From: Dysgonomonas sp. 216
Lineage (GTDB): Bacteria > Bacteroidota > Bacteroidia > Bacteroidales > Dysgonomonadaceae
NCBI RefSeq assembly: GCF_010501065.1
Contig: NZ_QVMM01000010.1
Coordinates: 5,211 to 69,210 of the forward strand
DNA length: 64,000 bases
Direction: 5' to 3'
Positions 44,422 through 54,088 of this stretch are shown here, in pieces. The position numbers and the translations under genes are program-made. The notes below the pieces were generated by a model, which worked only from the letters and a program-made list of their open reading frames with translations, searched no databases and was not told where the DNA came from. Position 1 is the stretch's first letter; each line of letters opens with the position of its first letter.

Positions 44422-45366
44422 ATGAAAAAGTTATTATTTATGACGATGACCGCCATGCTTGTATTTGCATCATGTAACGATCATGATGAATCAGCAACAG
44501 TAAACGAAAATGCATCTCTGTTGAGTATTACAACAGAGATCAATACGCAGCAAAAATCCCTGCGCTCCGGCCCGATGACTGCCTTTGCCGACGGATCGAC
44601 GCTCAGCTTATTCGTATGTGCCGGTACGCTGGGGACACCCTATCCCGGCGGCCCTTACGACAATATCAAAGCCTCTTTTGATGGGAATACAGCTTTATGG
44701 AGCATGGAACGCCCCGTAAGGTTGACAAGTGAGAATGCTTCCGTCTATGCCCTGTATCCCTATATGCCTTCCCTTGGTAACGGTGTGAACACAGCCCAAA
44801 TCGAACATACCTCCCAAACGGACTATATGTTCGGCACCAATGCCGAAGAGCAACAGGCCGTTAACCATAACAACCCACGGGTACGCCTGCGTATGAACCA
44901 TGCCCTTACGTTATTACAATTCAGGCTTAGCAAACACAACTACGACGGACAAGGGAAAGTAACACGCCTAGCGGTAGGAAATGAAACGGGACGCAACGAC
45001 CTGCGAAGCGCCGGCACACTGAGCATCACCAACGGGGATATATATACCCTGGCTACAGAGATAAGCCCCGCCGCCATTGAGGATACCGACGGGCTGTATA
45101 CCATACCGGATGTGACTCCCGGTAATAATGATTATTTGAATGTGATGATACTGCCTGTAGCCAATACCTCTGCAAACGGCAGTGTACAATTCCATTTTAC
45201 CATCGATGGCAGGGTATATACCTATAATGTCCCAGCCAATACGACCTGGAAGCAAAGCACAAAGTATATTTATGAGGTGACACTCAACGGTACCGAACTA
45301 CAGATCGCAGATGTGATTATCACAGACTGGATCGACGGCCCGGTAAGCGGTGTGGAAATATTCTAA
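44422..45366 (+). CDS. fimbrillin-family lipoprotein 1
   Basis: The 314-residue protein has a lipobox (MLVFASCND) and the Mfa-like/fimbrillin_C layout: SLLSITTEI, SLRSGPMTAFADGSTLSLFV, ALYPY, TSQTDYMFGT, LRMNHALTLLQFRL, NVMILPV and a terminal TWKQSTKYIYEVTLNGTEL. Bacteroidales fimbrillins polymerise by donor-strand exchange after cleavage of a leader. Its neighbour at 45483 is a paralogue. Confidence 0.88.
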   Translation: MKKLLFMTMTAMLVFASCNDHDESATVNENASLLSITTEINTQQKSLRSGPMTAFADGSTLSLFVCAGTLGTPYPGGPYDNIKASFDGNTALWSMERPVRLTSENASVYALYPYMPSLGNGVNTAQIEHTSQTDYMFGTNAEEQQAVNHNNPRVRLRMNHALTLLQFRLSKHNYDGQGKVTRLAVGNETGRNDLRSAGTLSITNGDIYTLATEISPAAIEDTDGLYTIPDVTPGNNDYLNVMILPVANTSANGSVQFHFTIDGRVYTYNVPANTTWKQSTKYIYEVTLNGTELQIADVIITDWIDGPVSGVEIF

Positions 45367-45482
45367 AACCGCAGGTTTCTTTATTGCTCAGGTAAGCAAT
45401 TGTTTCATTTTCAAAAAAAGTAACGGGAGAGGTGTAAAAAGCCTCCCCGTAATATCAAACAAAAAAACTAAAAACGCATATT

Positions 45483-46412
45483 ATGAAATTATCCAGATTA
45501 TGTCAATTATCACTTCTGCTGGTATCCTGCCTTGTGTATTGTTCCTGCAATGATGATGCAGATACAGTAAACGGTCCCACTAATGGAGAATTAGCCGCCC
45601 TGACTATAAAAACAGACATAAGCCCGGCCCTTCGCAATACCAAAAGCGGAACGATCAGCTCGTTTACCGATGATTCCCAGTTGGGGTTGTTTATCTCACA
45701 GGACGGGAATATAGACCATGTTTTTGAACGCTACGGAACGGGGCGCAATGTATGTTCCATCTACAAGTACGGGTACTGGTACCAGCAGCCCGGTGTCATG
45801 CTTGATAACATCCCGGTGCGGGTATTCGCTTATTACCCATTTAATCAGGAAAATCACTATCCCCGTCAGATTCCCGTTGAGCATACCAGCCAAACGGATT
45901 ACCTATACGGGACACATGCTACCGGATGGGCGGAGGTCAATAAGTATAATCCCGAAGTGAAATTAGCCATGAAGCATGCCCTTTCACTGGTGCAGTTCCA
46001 TATAAGCGGTCCGGGAGCGGATTATGTTGACTATATCGAAATCGTCAATCCGATGCCCGGCGTCATTGGACTGCATAGCCGCGGGACGCTGGATATCTCC
46101 ACGGGAGAGATCAGCTACGATGAGTCCTCACGCGAAGGTATACGCTGGCAGAATGACGGCACGCATTACGCAGGGAGTCAGGAAGGTATCAATATGATGG
46201 TCATGCCGACAGCTGTCACTACGGCAGGAAGTGTAGCGGTACACTTCAAAATTGAGGGCGAACCCTATACATGGATAGTACCCGAAGGCACGAGTTGGAA
46301 AAGCGGAACCCGGAATACCTACCATATGCAGATAACCGGAAAAGAACTGCATGTCAGGGATGTAGTGATCGAACCATGGCTTCCGGGAATTAACGAAACA
46401 TATCCTTTGTAA
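45483..46412 (+). CDS. fimbrillin-family lipoprotein 2
   Basis: The 309-residue protein is a paralogue of the previous gene: lipobox LVYCSCND, AALTIKTDISPALRNTKSG, AYYPF, TSQTDYLYGTHATGW, LAMKHALSLVQFHI, INMMVMPTAV and NTYHMQITGKEL. It is probably another fimbria subunit (tip or shaft). Confidence 0.88.
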   Translation: MKLSRLCQLSLLLVSCLVYCSCNDDADTVNGPTNGELAALTIKTDISPALRNTKSGTISSFTDDSQLGLFISQDGNIDHVFERYGTGRNVCSIYKYGYWYQQPGVMLDNIPVRVFAYYPFNQENHYPRQIPVEHTSQTDYLYGTHATGWAEVNKYNPEVKLAMKHALSLVQFHISGPGADYVDYIEIVNPMPGVIGLHSRGTLDISTGEISYDESSREGIRWQNDGTHYAGSQEGINMMVMPTAVTTAGSVAVHFKIEGEPYTWIVPEGTSWKSGTRNTYHMQITGKELHVRDVVIEPWLPGINETYPL

Positions 46413-46457
46413 ACAAATAAACGGGGAGGTATGGCAAGCGTTCCTTCCCCATAATAT

Positions 46458-47564
46458 GTGGGAATGATGAAAACATATAGAATAATTACACCCTTAGTAT
46501 TCTTCCTTCTGGTCTTTACTTCGTGCAGCGAGGAAACGGAAGAATACAGCCATATTGGCAAAACACAAGGCCGTGCAGTCAGCTTCCGCCCGGAAGATAC
46601 CTCGCAGCTTAAAAGCATGGGACATATAAGGGATTGGGCATTTCTGCCGGGCGACCGGATCGGGGTGTTCGCGGTAGATATGCGCAATCTAGACGGTAAC
46701 CAGCGGCCGACGGATCTGTATGCCGTAAATAAGTGTTTCATGTATGACGGGCAGAACTTTAACCCCGAAAGGGAAGAAGACAGGCTGTTTGTCCTGAACC
46801 AAAAGCTGGCATTCTATGCCTATTACCCTTACAATCCTTCGATGGACCACAGCTGGCTGAGACTCGATTTCTCGGTCTGCCCGTTTCAAGACGGGTGGGA
46901 ACACAGCCCTCATGAGAGCCTCGGTGAATCCTGGCATCACCTGGGCAGCGACCTGATCGTCGCCGTCAATGAAGAAGGTATCACCGGGGATATTATCCCC
47001 TTACGTTTCCGCCATATGATGGCCATGGTCGAGGTTGAACTGAACCACGGTATAGACAGGACTGCCGACAGTATCATCCTTTCACGCAAATACCTGAATT
47101 GCACTGTCGATATGATGTATTCGAAAGCTTATATAAGCGATACACTCAAGTATGACGTCAGGATGTCCCTTATTTCCGGATATGACGGAACCAGCTGGTA
47201 CCGGGCGCTGATACCGGAGCAGGAGGTGCAGCAGGATTCGCTGTTGCTGCGTATCTACGCAGGAGGAAAAGAATACCTGCATTATGCCGATGATTATTTC
47301 GGTTTCAAATCGGGCGTTACACATAATTTCCGGTTCAGCCTTCCCTGTACGATAACCTTAAGCCATACTTCCGGCGGCACGGTCTCGGGAGGAGGGACGC
47401 GCCATTGCGGGGATTATGTAACGGTGAAAGCCGAAATGGACAAGGGTTACAACTTTTCGGGATGGTATGAAGATGATAAAAAAGTCAGCGGTTACCTGCA
47501 CTATTCCTTCATGGCGAACGGTGACCGCACACTCGAAGCGCGGTTTTACCCTCTAAACAAATAG
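46458..47564 (+). CDS. fimbrillin-family lipoprotein 3 with InlB-type B-repeat
   Basis: The 368-residue protein has a lipobox (LVFTSCSEE; start at residue 1, 3 or 4 unresolved). A fimbrillin-like body has YAVNKCFMYDG, AYYPYNP, RFRHMMAMVEVELNH and YFGFKSGVTHNFRF. The C-terminal domain of 60 residues resembles a listerial/Bacteroidetes B-repeat (ITLSHTSGGTVSGGGTRHCG..., YNFSGWYEDDKK, LEARFYPL). The extra domain suggests a tip adhesin. It ends the cassette, 58 bases before traI. Confidence 0.82.
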   Translation: MGMMKTYRIITPLVFFLLVFTSCSEETEEYSHIGKTQGRAVSFRPEDTSQLKSMGHIRDWAFLPGDRIGVFAVDMRNLDGNQRPTDLYAVNKCFMYDGQNFNPEREEDRLFVLNQKLAFYAYYPYNPSMDHSWLRLDFSVCPFQDGWEHSPHESLGESWHHLGSDLIVAVNEEGITGDIIPLRFRHMMAMVEVELNHGIDRTADSIILSRKYLNCTVDMMYSKAYISDTLKYDVRMSLISGYDGTSWYRALIPEQEVQQDSLLLRIYAGGKEYLHYADDYFGFKSGVTHNFRFSLPCTITLSHTSGGTVSGGGTRHCGDYVTVKAEMDKGYNFSGWYEDDKKVSGYLHYSFMANGDRTLEARFYPLNK

Positions 47565-47622
47565 TTTAATCCGGTAACAAACGGATAACCAACTCAATTT
47601 ATTTACACAAAAATTTATCAAC

Positions 47623-48252
47623 ATGAAAATAAAGATTTTTATGATGTGGGGACTTCTTATCCTCTTGACAACGAATGTGCAGGCACAATGGACGGTTATA
47701 GACCCTTCCAACCTGGCGCAGGGCATTGTCAATACAACACGCAATGTAGTGCAGACCACTACCACCGCCCAAAATATGGTTTCGAATTTTAAGGAAACCG
47801 TTAAAATTTACGAACAGGGCAAGGCCTACTACGATGCGCTCAAATCTGTCAACAATCTGGTGCGTGACGCAAAAAAAGTGCAGCAAACCATCCTGATGGT
47901 AGGTGATATATCGGATATATATGTTGTCAACTTCCAGAAAATGATGTCCGATCCCAACTATTCAGTCGATGAACTCAATGCTATCGCTACGGGTTACGCC
48001 AAGCTATTGGAACAAAGCAACGATGTACTGAATGAACTTAAAGGCGTAGTCAATATCACTACCCTGTCCCTGTCGGATAAAGACCGGATGGATGTGGTCA
48101 ATCACTGTCACAATGAAATGGTGAACTACCGCAATTTAGTCAGATACTATACCAATAAGAATATCGGCATTTCCTACCTGCGGGCAAAGAAGAAGGGCGA
48201 AACCGCGCGGGTGACGGCTTTATATGGCAATCCGGATGAACGCTATTGGTAA
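47623..48252 (+). CDS. traI: TraI (DUF4141) conjugal transfer protein
   Basis: The 209-residue protein has a signal peptide (cleavage after VQAQ, about residue 24) and long amphipathic helices (TTTTAQNMVSNFKETVKIYEQG..., abridged). It resembles VirB5-like DUF4141 periplasmic proteins of CTnDOT operons. Here it is separated from traG by the fimbrial cassette. Confidence 0.88.
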   Translation: MKIKIFMMWGLLILLTTNVQAQWTVIDPSNLAQGIVNTTRNVVQTTTTAQNMVSNFKETVKIYEQGKAYYDALKSVNNLVRDAKKVQQTILMVGDISDIYVVNFQKMMSDPNYSVDELNAIATGYAKLLEQSNDVLNELKGVVNITTLSLSDKDRMDVVNHCHNEMVNYRNLVRYYTNKNIGISYLRAKKKGETARVTALYGNPDERYW

Positions 48253-48283
48253 ATCGATTAGCAAATTCTTAAATTAGAAGAAT

Positions 48284-49276
48284 ATGGATTTTGATCAATT
48301 TCACGAAACACTGCGGACACTCTATGACCAGATGATGCCTTTGTGCAGTGATATGACCGGGGTAGCCAAAGGAATAGCCGGATTAGGCGCACTCTTTTAT
48401 GTGGCATATCGGGTATGGCAATCGCTCTCGCGGGCGGAACCGATAGATGTGTTCCCTCTGCTGCGTCCCTTTGCCATCGGGCTGTGTATTATGTTCTTCC
48501 CGACAATTGTGTTGGGAACCATCAACAGTATAATGAGTCCGGTAGTACAGGGAACGCACGGGATGCTGCAATCCGAAACTTTCGATATGAACAAGTACGC
48601 CCAGCAGAAAGACCAGTTGGAATACGAGATTATGCGTAAGAATCCCGAAACAACCTATCTGGTGGATAACGAAGTCTGGGACGCTAAGTTAGAAGAACTC
48701 GGCATTACCGATGTAGGGACAAAAGTAGGGCTATATATTGAAAAAGGAATGTATGAAACAAAAAAATGGATACGCGAAGCATTCAGGGAATTGTTGGAGA
48801 TACTCTTTAAAGCGGCTGCATTGGTCATTGACGTGATACGCACCTTCTTCCTGATAGTTCTGGCTATCCTCGGACCGATAGCTTTCGCCATATCGGTATG
48901 GGACGGATTCGCCTCCACGCTTACACAATGGATAACGCGTTATATATCGGTCTATCTGTGGCTACCAGTATCGGATTTATTCAGCAGTATCCTGGCGCGG
49001 CTTCAATCCCTGATGTTACAGGCGGATATCGAACGTATGCAGACCGATCCCAACTTTTCGATAGACAGCATGGATATCGTATACGTCCTGTTCCTTATTA
49101 TCGGTATTGTAGGCTTCTTTACCATCCCGACCGTTGCCGGATGGATAATATCGGCAGGAGGTATGGGTAACTACGGCAAGAACGTCAACCAGACGGTCTC
49201 TAAGACAGGAGCAGCCACAGGAGGTGCTGCGGGTGCCGCCGCAGGGAATATTGCAGGAAGGTTGAAAGGGCGGTGA
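48284..49276 (+). CDS. traJ: TraJ membrane channel protein
   Basis: The 330-residue multi-pass protein (VirB6-like) has about six hydrophobic helices (36-56, 65-85, 170-205, 215-235, 260-285 and others). The C-terminal part is Gly/Ala-rich (GAATGGAAGAAAGNIAG). TraJ is the inner-membrane channel scaffold of Bacteroidales type IV systems. Confidence 0.88.
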   Translation: MDFDQFHETLRTLYDQMMPLCSDMTGVAKGIAGLGALFYVAYRVWQSLSRAEPIDVFPLLRPFAIGLCIMFFPTIVLGTINSIMSPVVQGTHGMLQSETFDMNKYAQQKDQLEYEIMRKNPETTYLVDNEVWDAKLEELGITDVGTKVGLYIEKGMYETKKWIREAFRELLEILFKAAALVIDVIRTFFLIVLAILGPIAFAISVWDGFASTLTQWITRYISVYLWLPVSDLFSSILARLQSLMLQADIERMQTDPNFSIDSMDIVYVLFLIIGIVGFFTIPTVAGWIISAGGMGNYGKNVNQTVSKTGAATGGAAGAAAGNIAGRLKGR

Positions 49277-49424
49277 GCTACCGCTCCCAATTATTAGCTT
49301 ACAAGACAGATAATTTCAATGAGCCAATGGTCTGATATGCTAATTTGCCAATGAAGAAATGACTACAAGGCTCAGTGGTTACCACTGGCATATCGGCATA
49401 TTATTAAATTATCACATTAAAAAA

Positions 49425-50048
49425 ATGGAATTTAAAAGTTTAAAAAATATAGAAACCAGCTTTAAGCAGCTCCGCATCTTCGGCATTGTCTTTCTGTGTA
49501 TGTGTACTCTGGTGACGGGTTACTCTGTATACAGTGCATACGATTTCGCGGAGGCCCAACGCCAGAAGATATATGTACTGGACAACGGAAAATCCCTGAT
49601 GCTGGCTCTCTCGCAGGACTTATCGCAAAACCGTCCGGTGGAAGTCCGTGAACATGTCAGGCGTTTCCATGAGCTGTTCTTTACTCTGTCTCCCGATAAG
49701 AACGCCATTGAAAGCAATATCAACCGGGCATTACTCCTGTCCGACAGGTCGGCATTTAATTATTATAAAGACCTGTCAGAGAAAGGGTTTTACAACCGTA
49801 TCATCTCAGGGAACATCAACCAGACCATTCAGATAGACAGCGTTGTCTGCAACCTGAATACCTATCCCTATCAGGTTGTTACCTATGCCCGCCAGATGAT
49901 TATACGCGAGAGTAATATTACCGAACGGTCCCTTATCTCATCCTGCAAATTGCAGAACTCCGTCCGCTCCGACAATAACCCACACGGGTTTATTATTGAG
50001 GGATTCGAGGTAAAGGAAAACAAGGATATACGTGTTCTTGCACGCTAA
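49425..50048 (+). CDS. traK: TraK (VirB8-like) conjugal transfer protein
   Basis: The protein has 207 residues from the ATG at 49425 (MEFKSLKNIETSFKQLRIFG). One N-terminal membrane helix (LRIFGIVFLCMCTLVTGYSVY) is followed by a periplasmic domain with FHELFFTLSPDKNAIESNI. It corresponds to the VirB8-type nucleation protein. The upstream in-frame ATG at 49359 lies in the intergenic repeat area and is unlikely. Confidence 0.9.
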   Translation: MEFKSLKNIETSFKQLRIFGIVFLCMCTLVTGYSVYSAYDFAEAQRQKIYVLDNGKSLMLALSQDLSQNRPVEVREHVRRFHELFFTLSPDKNAIESNINRALLLSDRSAFNYYKDLSEKGFYNRIISGNINQTIQIDSVVCNLNTYPYQVVTYARQMIIRESNITERSLISSCKLQNSVRSDNNPHGFIIEGFEVKENKDIRVLAR

Positions 50049-50062
50049 AAAAACGAAGGCTT

Positions 50063-50470
50063 ATGAAAGAAAAATTAAAAGACATCGCCTACCGGCGGCT
50101 GGAAGACTGGTTGAAGGACTTATGCGGGGAACTTACTCCTGACAAGCGGATAATGGTTATCCTGATTATGCTATTGATACTGACAATCGGCAATCTCTAC
50201 TTTACTTTTTCCACCATATACAACTGGGGAAGGGAAAGTGAAAAGAAGAAACAATTGAAGCTTGAACACATCAGACAGCCGGGATTAGAATACAATAAGA
50301 ATAAGGACTATGATTTTATGGATTCCCCTATCGACAAGGGAGGCTTTTCCCTGCCCGGGCAAGAGATACCGAAGGATTCTGCCGATAGTATAATGAATAA
50401 TAACAACAAAAAATTCAACGAATATGAGCGAACAATCAAAAATAAGTGCAGAGCGCAGGCAGCAACTTAA
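50063..50470 (+). CDS. traL: TraL-like small membrane protein
   Basis: The 135-residue protein has one membrane helix (IMVILIMLLILTIGNLYFTF) and a charged C-terminus. It is in the traL position between traK and traM. Its last 47 bases overlap the start of traM in another frame. Confidence 0.75.
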   Translation: MKEKLKDIAYRRLEDWLKDLCGELTPDKRIMVILIMLLILTIGNLYFTFSTIYNWGRESEKKKQLKLEHIRQPGLEYNKNKDYDFMDSPIDKGGFSLPGQEIPKDSADSIMNNNNKKFNEYERTIKNKCRAQAAT

Positions 50471-51716
50471 AAAATATGCCGTGTTCCTGTTGATGGCGGT
50501 TATCTGCGCCGGTTCCATGTGGCTGATATTTGCCCCTTCCGGCGCGAATAAGGCGAAGCAGCAGGAAGGCAACGGCTTTAACGCCGACATACCTGATCCG
50601 GGGAGTGACGAGATAATCGGTGACAAGAAAGATGCCTACGAAAAAGAGCAGATGCGGGGGAAAGAAAACGAGCGGATGCAATCCCTACAGGGATATATTA
50701 TTGAGTTAGAGAATGAATCCGGTACAAACAGGGCGAATCTGTCTATGTTGGGTAATCCTGCTCCGGAAACCGGAACGGAAGAAAAAAAGGAAGCTCCGAT
50801 AAACAATTCGGTTTCGGCATACAGGGACATCAATAAGACATTAGGTAATTTCTATGAAAAGCCCAAAGATGATCCCGAAAAGGAAGAGATGAAGAAGAAG
50901 CTGGAAGAACTGGAAGCCAGGATGCAGGAAAAAGATGATAAGCAATCGCTTATGAACGAACAGCTTACCTTGATGGAGAAGTCCTACGAAATGGCGGCTA
51001 AGTATATGCCGGCCGGCCAGGAACAGCAAAACAACGGTTCACTGAAAAGTAAGATCGACAATTACGGCAAAAACAATTCCTCCGGTAATGGAAAGGTCAA
51101 AGTAAGCCCCGTGCGCAGGATAGACAACCGGACGGTATCGGCATTGAGCCAGTCGTATGGCGATAATGAACTGTACATGATGTTCGACCAGCCCCGCAAT
51201 ATGGGATTCAATACGATGGGCGGAGAGACCGGTGTATCGGAAAAAAATACCATCTCCGCCGTAATCCATGACGACCAGACGGTAGTGGACGGGCAGACTA
51301 CGCGGATGCGCCTGACCGAGCCATTACTGGCGGGGACGACGCTTATTCCGGAAAATACGGTTCTGACGGGTGTCGCCAAAATACAGGGTGAACGGCTGGA
51401 AATCCAGATAGCTTCTATCGAATATCAGGGTACGATCATCCCGGTGGAAATGGCGACATTCGACACCGATGGGCAGCGAGGTATTTACATTCCCGGTTCA
51501 TTGGAAATGAACGCAGCCAAAGAGATTCTAGCCAATATGGGAAACAGTGTGGGGACAAGTTTTACCATGACACAGAGTACAGGGGCGCAACTGACCTCCG
51601 ATTTGAGCAAAAGTGCCATACAAGGGGTATCGGCGTATATGCAGAAAAAGATACGACAGGTAAAGGTAACCCTCAAATCGGGATACCGGGTCATGTTGAT
51701 GCCGAAGACTAATTAG
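50424..51716 (+). CDS. traM: TraM (VirB10-like) conjugal transfer protein
   Basis: The 430-residue protein has one N-terminal helix (YAVFLLMAVICAGSMWLIFA). A coiled-coil/charged linker (about 120-200, KEEMKKKLEELEARMQEK) and a C-terminal beta domain with LYMMFDQPRNMGFNTMG, AVIHDDQTVVDGQTTRMRL and PENTVLTGVAKI follow. This matches the TraM/VirB10-like family that spans inner to outer membrane. Confidence 0.92.
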   Translation: MSEQSKISAERRQQLKKYAVFLLMAVICAGSMWLIFAPSGANKAKQQEGNGFNADIPDPGSDEIIGDKKDAYEKEQMRGKENERMQSLQGYIIELENESGTNRANLSMLGNPAPETGTEEKKEAPINNSVSAYRDINKTLGNFYEKPKDDPEKEEMKKKLEELEARMQEKDDKQSLMNEQLTLMEKSYEMAAKYMPAGQEQQNNGSLKSKIDNYGKNNSSGNGKVKVSPVRRIDNRTVSALSQSYGDNELYMMFDQPRNMGFNTMGGETGVSEKNTISAVIHDDQTVVDGQTTRMRLTEPLLAGTTLIPENTVLTGVAKIQGERLEIQIASIEYQGTIIPVEMATFDTDGQRGIYIPGSLEMNAAKEILANMGNSVGTSFTMTQSTGAQLTSDLSKSAIQGVSAYMQKKIRQVKVTLKSGYRVMLMPKTN

Positions 51717-51822
51717 TTAATGGGATGATGTGCCAATTTAATGAGAAAATGTAAAGATTTGCATATTAGCAGATGAAATACAGTTGACGAAAATATTTAT
51801 GAATCAAATAAATAAAAGAAAG

Positions 51823-52815
51823 ATGAAAAAATATATTGTAGTATTTATACTGGCAGTGACAACCATCGGTAATATAAATGCCCAAATAGGGGATACTATT
51901 GTCGTAACGGGGCAACCAGCAACAAAGGAAATGCCTGAAGAGCGGGGGCAATCACCAAAACTTGCTTCCGGTGACTATTATGAAGGGTTGACAAGAAAAA
52001 TAACCTTTGACCGCATGATTCCGCCATACGGGTTAGAGGTGACTTTCGATAAGACCGTGCATATTATCTTTCCCGCTGCCATTCGTTATGTGGACCTGGG
52101 TTCGAATAACATCATAGCCGGAAAAGCAGGGGCTTCGGAAAATATCTTGCGGGTAAAAGCGGCTGTCCGTAGTTTTGAAACAGAAACCAATCTGGCTGTC
52201 ATTACCGAAGAAGGCAGCTACTACACCTATAATGTAAAATATGCCGATGAGCCTGAAAAGCTCAATATCGAGATGAAAGATTTTTTACACGACGGTCAAG
52301 CAACAAATCGTCCGAATAACTCACTCGATATTTACCTGAAGGAACTGGGTAGCGAATCGCCCCGCATCGTTTACCTGATAAACAGGGCGATATACAAAAC
52401 TGACAAACGAATTGTAAAGCATATAGGCTCGAGACGCTTCGGCATACAATACCTGTTGAAGGGGATTTATTCGAATAACAACCTCCTGTATCTGCATACA
52501 TCTATTAAAAATTCTTCCAATGTACCTTTCGATGTGGATTTTGTGCGTATGAAAATCATCGACAAGAAAGTAGGCAAACAAACAGCGATTCAGGAAACAG
52601 TGATTTATCCGCTGCGGGCATATAATTTTATATCGACTGTCTCAGGTAAGCGGACGGAGCGCACTGTATTGACCATCGACAAAATAACGATTCCCAATGA
52701 TAAGAAGCTCGTTATAGAACTGTTTGAAAAGAACGGCGGTCGTAATCAGTCCTTTACTATTGAGAATGAAGACCTGATTCGAGCCGAACAGATTAATGAA
52801 CTAAAGATAAAATAA
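51823..52815 (+). CDS. traN: TraN (VirB9-like) conjugal transfer protein
   Basis: The protein has about 330 residues from the ATG at 51823 (KKYIVVFILAVTTIGNINAQ signal peptide); an ATG at 51799 is the alternative. The periplasmic/outer-membrane beta domain has VEVTFDKTVHIIFPAAIRYVDLGS (abridged) and LVIELFEKNGGRNQSF. It is the VirB9-type core complex component. Confidence 0.92.
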   Translation: MKKYIVVFILAVTTIGNINAQIGDTIVVTGQPATKEMPEERGQSPKLASGDYYEGLTRKITFDRMIPPYGLEVTFDKTVHIIFPAAIRYVDLGSNNIIAGKAGASENILRVKAAVRSFETETNLAVITEEGSYYTYNVKYADEPEKLNIEMKDFLHDGQATNRPNNSLDIYLKELGSESPRIVYLINRAIYKTDKRIVKHIGSRRFGIQYLLKGIYSNNNLLYLHTSIKNSSNVPFDVDFVRMKIIDKKVGKQTAIQETVIYPLRAYNFISTVSGKRTERTVLTIDKITIPNDKKLVIELFEKNGGRNQSFTIENEDLIRAEQINELKIK

Positions 52816-52882
52816 GCAAATTAGCCAATGCCGCAAAGCGATAAATAAGCTAACTGCTTTAATGAACTAATAAATAAAAATT

Positions 52883-53458
52883 ATGTATAGAATAGTATTG
52901 ATTATAACATTGGCCTTTTCATTGAGCCTGCTGATTGTAGGGCAGGCTCATGGGCAGCGTTACCTGCCGGAACAGAAAGGAGTTCAGTTTACAGCGGGCA
53001 CGGTGGACGGCTTCAACCCGGATAAGAGTTTCAGCTTCGGGTTAGCCTTATCCTCTTACAATCACAGCGGCAACCGCTGGGTGATCGGGGCAGACTATAT
53101 GCAGAAACAATACGGCTATGACAGCAAAGATATTCCCCTGGCGCAATTCATAGCCGAAGGTGGTTACTACAAACAAATGCAGTCCGATCCATCCAAAACC
53201 GTATTCTTTTCTGTCGGAGCATCGCTGGCGGCAGGGTATGAAACAATAAACTGGGGAAAGAAACGACTGGATGACGGGGCAACTGTTACCAATAAGGACA
53301 ATTTCCTGTATGGCGGGGCGATAGCTGTGGAAATAGAAACATTCCTGAACGATAGGCTGGCTTTGCTTGTCAATGCACGGGAAAGGGTATTGTTCGGCTC
53401 GGAAATTAGTAAATTCCATACGCAGGTGGCTGTCGGCGTCAAGGTTATAATCAATTAG
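52883..53458 (+). CDS. traO: TraO outer-membrane protein
   Basis: The 191-residue protein has a signal peptide (to HGQR). A small beta-barrel pattern follows (KGVQFTAGTVDGF, FGLALSSYNHSGN, AVGVKVIIN terminal strand). It is the TraO family of CTnDOT tra operons. No traP (primase) gene follows; traQ comes next. Confidence 0.9.
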   Translation: MYRIVLIITLAFSLSLLIVGQAHGQRYLPEQKGVQFTAGTVDGFNPDKSFSFGLALSSYNHSGNRWVIGADYMQKQYGYDSKDIPLAQFIAEGGYYKQMQSDPSKTVFFSVGASLAAGYETINWGKKRLDDGATVTNKDNFLYGGAIAVEIETFLNDRLALLVNARERVLFGSEISKFHTQVAVGVKVIIN

Positions 53459-53467
53459 CGAAGACCT

Positions 53468-53498
53468 GCCAAACCCTCCAAAGGAGGGTTTTAGGCAA
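53468..53498 (+). promoter_or_regulatory. hairpin between traO and traQ
   Basis: AAACCCTCC (53472-53480) and GGAGGGTTT (53484-53492) form a perfect 9-bp stem, extended by TGCC/GGCA across a bulge. It has no T-run. It may stabilise the upstream mRNA or cause partial termination before traQ. Confidence 0.5.
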
Positions 53499-53526
53499 TA
53501 AAAGAAAAATATAAATAAGAATTACA

Positions 53527-53952
53527 ATGAAAAAATGTGCATCATACATTATATATATGCTATTGCTTGCTGCAATAGCCTGTGCCTGTAGCGATGATAT
53601 TGATATTAAGCAGGACTATGAATTCAAAGTGACTCACCTGCCTGTACCCAAAAAACTGAAAACCGGTGAAACAGCGGAGATCAGGTGTCAATTGGAACGT
53701 TCGGGAGAGTATGAAAATACGAAATACTTCCTGCGTTATTTCCAAACTGAGGGGCGCGGCTCCCTGCGGATGGATAGGGGTACGCCTTTCCTGCCCAATG
53801 ACACGTACGAATTGGAAAAAGAAACATTCAGGCTCTATTACACCTCATATTCACAGGAAAGGGCGGTGATAGAGATTGTCTTTTTCGATTCGTTCGCCCG
53901 GGAATATCCCCTGACGCTGAACTTTAATGCGAACTCATCGGAAGAAAAATAG
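53527..53952 (+). CDS. traQ: TraQ (DUF3872) lipoprotein-like protein
   Basis: The 141-residue protein has a lipobox-like signal (LAAIACACSDD). An Ig-like DUF3872 domain follows with HLPVPKKLKTGETAEIRCQL and AVIEIVFFDSFAREYPLTL. It is the last conserved tra gene. Confidence 0.88.
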   Translation: MKKCASYIIYMLLLAAIACACSDDIDIKQDYEFKVTHLPVPKKLKTGETAEIRCQLERSGEYENTKYFLRYFQTEGRGSLRMDRGTPFLPNDTYELEKETFRLYYTSYSQERAVIEIVFFDSFAREYPLTLNFNANSSEEK

Positions 53953-53954
53953 CT

Positions 53955-54071
53955 ATGAATATAGTTTATTATTGTATGACGGCCTATCAGGTTGTTTCAT
54001 GGATTTGTATAATCGTAAGTATCCGCTGTGCCAAATCCGATATTGAATTATGGGATGAGGAAGTGGAGTGA
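53955..54071 (+). CDS. small membrane peptide at the end of the tra operon
   Basis: The 38-residue frame, ATG 53955 to TGA 54069-54071, begins 3 bases after traQ. It has one hydrophobic helix (YQVVSWICIIVSIRC) and an acidic tail (DIELWDEEVE). The tight spacing favours a real gene. Not recognised. Confidence 0.5.
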   Translation: MNIVYYCMTAYQVVSWICIIVSIRCAKSDIELWDEEVE

Positions 54072-54088
54072 GAGAGCGTTATGTATGT

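Noticed and set aside
44422..47564. Three similar lipoprotein genes as a recent tandem duplication
   Set aside because: They share only family-level motifs and differ strongly in sequence; they are old paralogues, as usual in fimbrial clusters.
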